Assembly (NCBI GenBank): GCA_019417145.1
Contig: DXVY01000148.1
Coordinates: 1-5,076 of the forward strand
Direction: 5' to 3'
DNA: 5,076 bases
Source: Clostridiales bacterium
GTDB lineage: Bacteria; Bacillota; Clostridia; Oscillospirales; Acutalibacteraceae
Part shown: positions 4,156 to 5,076 of the stretch, piece after piece
Layout of the letters: each line of letters opens with the position of its first letter
Numbering within the stretch: position 1 is the stretch's first letter
Program-made: the position numbers and the translations under genes
Notes under the pieces: generated by a model
What the model saw: only the letters and a program-made list of their open reading frames with translations
Databases searched by the model: none
What the model was told of the DNA's origin: nothing

Positions 4156-5076
4156 TTACTGCGCCATAATCTGAACTAGATGGGCAACGCTCGGGATGCT
4201 CTCGCCCTGCTGGCTGGAGGTAGTGGACATCAACGCGCCGGTAGCACAAAATAAAATATTTTTTAGCTGTCCCGCCCGCAGCTGATTGCATACATAGGAG
4301 CACAGCACGCTACCCGCACAGCCGCAGCCCGAACCGCCGGCATGCACATCCTGGGTCTCCCGGTCAAAAATCAGCAGACCGCAATCATTATGCACGCCGC
4401 TTATATCGATATTGTCCTTTTGCAGCAGCTCGATCAAAAGCCGGGATCCCACCACGCCCAGGTCGCCGGTCAGGATCAGGTCGTAATCGGCCGGGGAGGT
4501 ACCGGTATCGCTGAAGAAATCCTGGATGGTCTGGGCTGCCGCGGGAGCCATGGCCGCGCCCATATTATTGGCGTCCTTGACCCCCAGATCCACCATCTTT
4601 CCAATGGTCACCGACTGGATGAAAGGGCCGCCGCCCTGGGCCGCGATGACGGCGGCACCGGCGCCGGTCACCGTCCACTGGGCGGTAGGAGGCCGCTGCC
4701 CTCCGTATTCCAGGGGGAATCGGAACTGCCGCTCGGCGGCGCAAAAATGGGAAGAGGTGACGGCGGCGCTTAATGACGCCGCGCCGCTGTCTACAAAGAT
4801 GGACGCCATGGCAAGAGAGAGAGCCATGGTGGAGCAGGCCCCGTACAGGCCGATAAAGGGGATATTTAGATCTCTCAGGCCAAAGGAGCTGCCAATGCAC
4901 TGATTGAGAAGGTCGCCGGCAAAAACATATTGGACATCGGCCGCTGTAGCGCCCGCCTTCTCCAGCGCCAGCCCCACCGCAGTCTTTTGCAGGGTGGATT
5001 CGGCCTTTTCAAAGGTTTCCTCTCCCAATAAACTGTCTTCTGTAATCTTATCGAATTGATCGGCTAAGGGGCCTGT
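4156..5076 (-). CDS. spoVAD: Stage V sporulation protein AD (SpoVAD), N-terminus beyond window
   Basis: SpoVAD belongs to the SpoVA complex of the spore inner membrane, which loads dipicolinic acid into the forespore and releases it at germination; the Bacillus protein has a thiolase-like fold and binds dipicolinate. The frame is open to the right edge: 306 codons are in the window, starting TGPLADQFDKITEDS. The first ATG/TTG-type start inside (TTG at 5028) is internal, and alignment from memory with the 338-residue B. subtilis protein suggests about 30 residues missing. Family motifs, numbered in-window: AGDLLNQ (53-59), YGACSTM with Cys81 at the thiolase nucleophile position (78-84), SSH (108-110), AERQFRFP (114-121), EYGGQ, TVTGAGA, AMAPAAAQTI, YDLILTGDLG, HNDCGLL (229-235), GGSGCGC (247-253) and ATGAL near the end. 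The C-terminus, IPSVAHLVQIMAQ, is complete. spoVAE, the usual next gene, is absent downstream. A SigG-dependent promoter is expected upstream, outside the window. Confidence 0.95.
   Translation of the reverse strand, partial: TGPLADQFDKITEDSLLGEETFEKAESTLQKTAVGLALEKAGATAADVQYVFAGDLLNQCIGSSFGLRDLNIPFIGLYGACSTMALSLAMASIFVDSGAASLSAAVTSSHFCAAERQFRFPLEYGGQRPPTAQWTVTGAGAAVIAAQGGGPFIQSVTIGKMVDLGVKDANNMGAAMAPAAAQTIQDFFSDTGTSPADYDLILTGDLGVVGSRLLIELLQKDNIDISGVHNDCGLLIFDRETQDVHAGGSGCGCAGSVLCSYVCNQLRAGQLKNILFCATGALMSTTSSQQGESIPSVAHLVQIMAQ

Noticed and set aside
3941..4174. Plus-strand frame of 77 codons converging on spoVAD
   Set aside because: There is no ribosome-binding site before the ATG at 3941, no promoter, and it overlaps the spoVAD end on the opposite strand. 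Its third-position GC is moderate in the first half only. It is kept as an outside possibility, not annotated.
5026..5028. TTG as the start of spoVAD
   Set aside because: The frame stays open to the window edge and the upstream codons read GPLADQFDKITEDS, matching the conserved GPL-x-x-x-FDK region of SpoVAD, so the TTG is an internal leucine.

Overview
The window is GC-rich and every supported gene reads on the minus strand. A sporulation gene (spoVAD), a PhoB/PhoR-type two-component pair with a WalK/PhoR-like kinase architecture, and a de novo NAD gene (nadB) together point to an endospore-forming Clostridia-class Firmicute. The GC content fits the Oscillospiraceae/Flavonifractor-like gut lineages better than classical low-GC Clostridium; this genus-level guess is inference.

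Layout in transcription order, right to left. (1) From the right edge to 4156: the 3' nine-tenths of spoVAD, whose N-terminus lies outside the window. (2) 3663-4155: a gap of about 490 bp with no recognised family. It holds a hairpin after spoVAD, three alternating copies of a 7-bp inverted repeat, a possible 40-codon small ORF with its own Shine-Dalgarno site, a strong minus-strand terminator and the promoter of the next operon. (3) 2952-3662 and 1587-2945: an OmpR/PhoB-class response regulator and its membrane histidine kinase, six bases apart, clearly one operon. (4) 1455-1586: a 132-bp spacer with a hairpin, an extended -10 promoter and a short palindrome. (5) 3-1454: complete nadB (L-aspartate oxidase). 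Its stop overlaps a new ATG at the left edge in an ATGA junction behind a strong Shine-Dalgarno, so a translationally coupled gene, probably nadC, begins there.

The genes look like three neighbouring but separate units: the end of a spore dipicolinate-uptake operon, a stand-alone signalling operon with no phosphate genes beside it, and the head of an NAD biosynthesis operon. Nothing in the window is a clear new multi-gene system. The least explained part is the gap between spoVAD and the response regulator. The main oddities in known genes are a NadB that stops before the usual C-terminal motif, a sensor kinase with almost no extracytoplasmic loop, and a spoVAD with no spoVAE after it.
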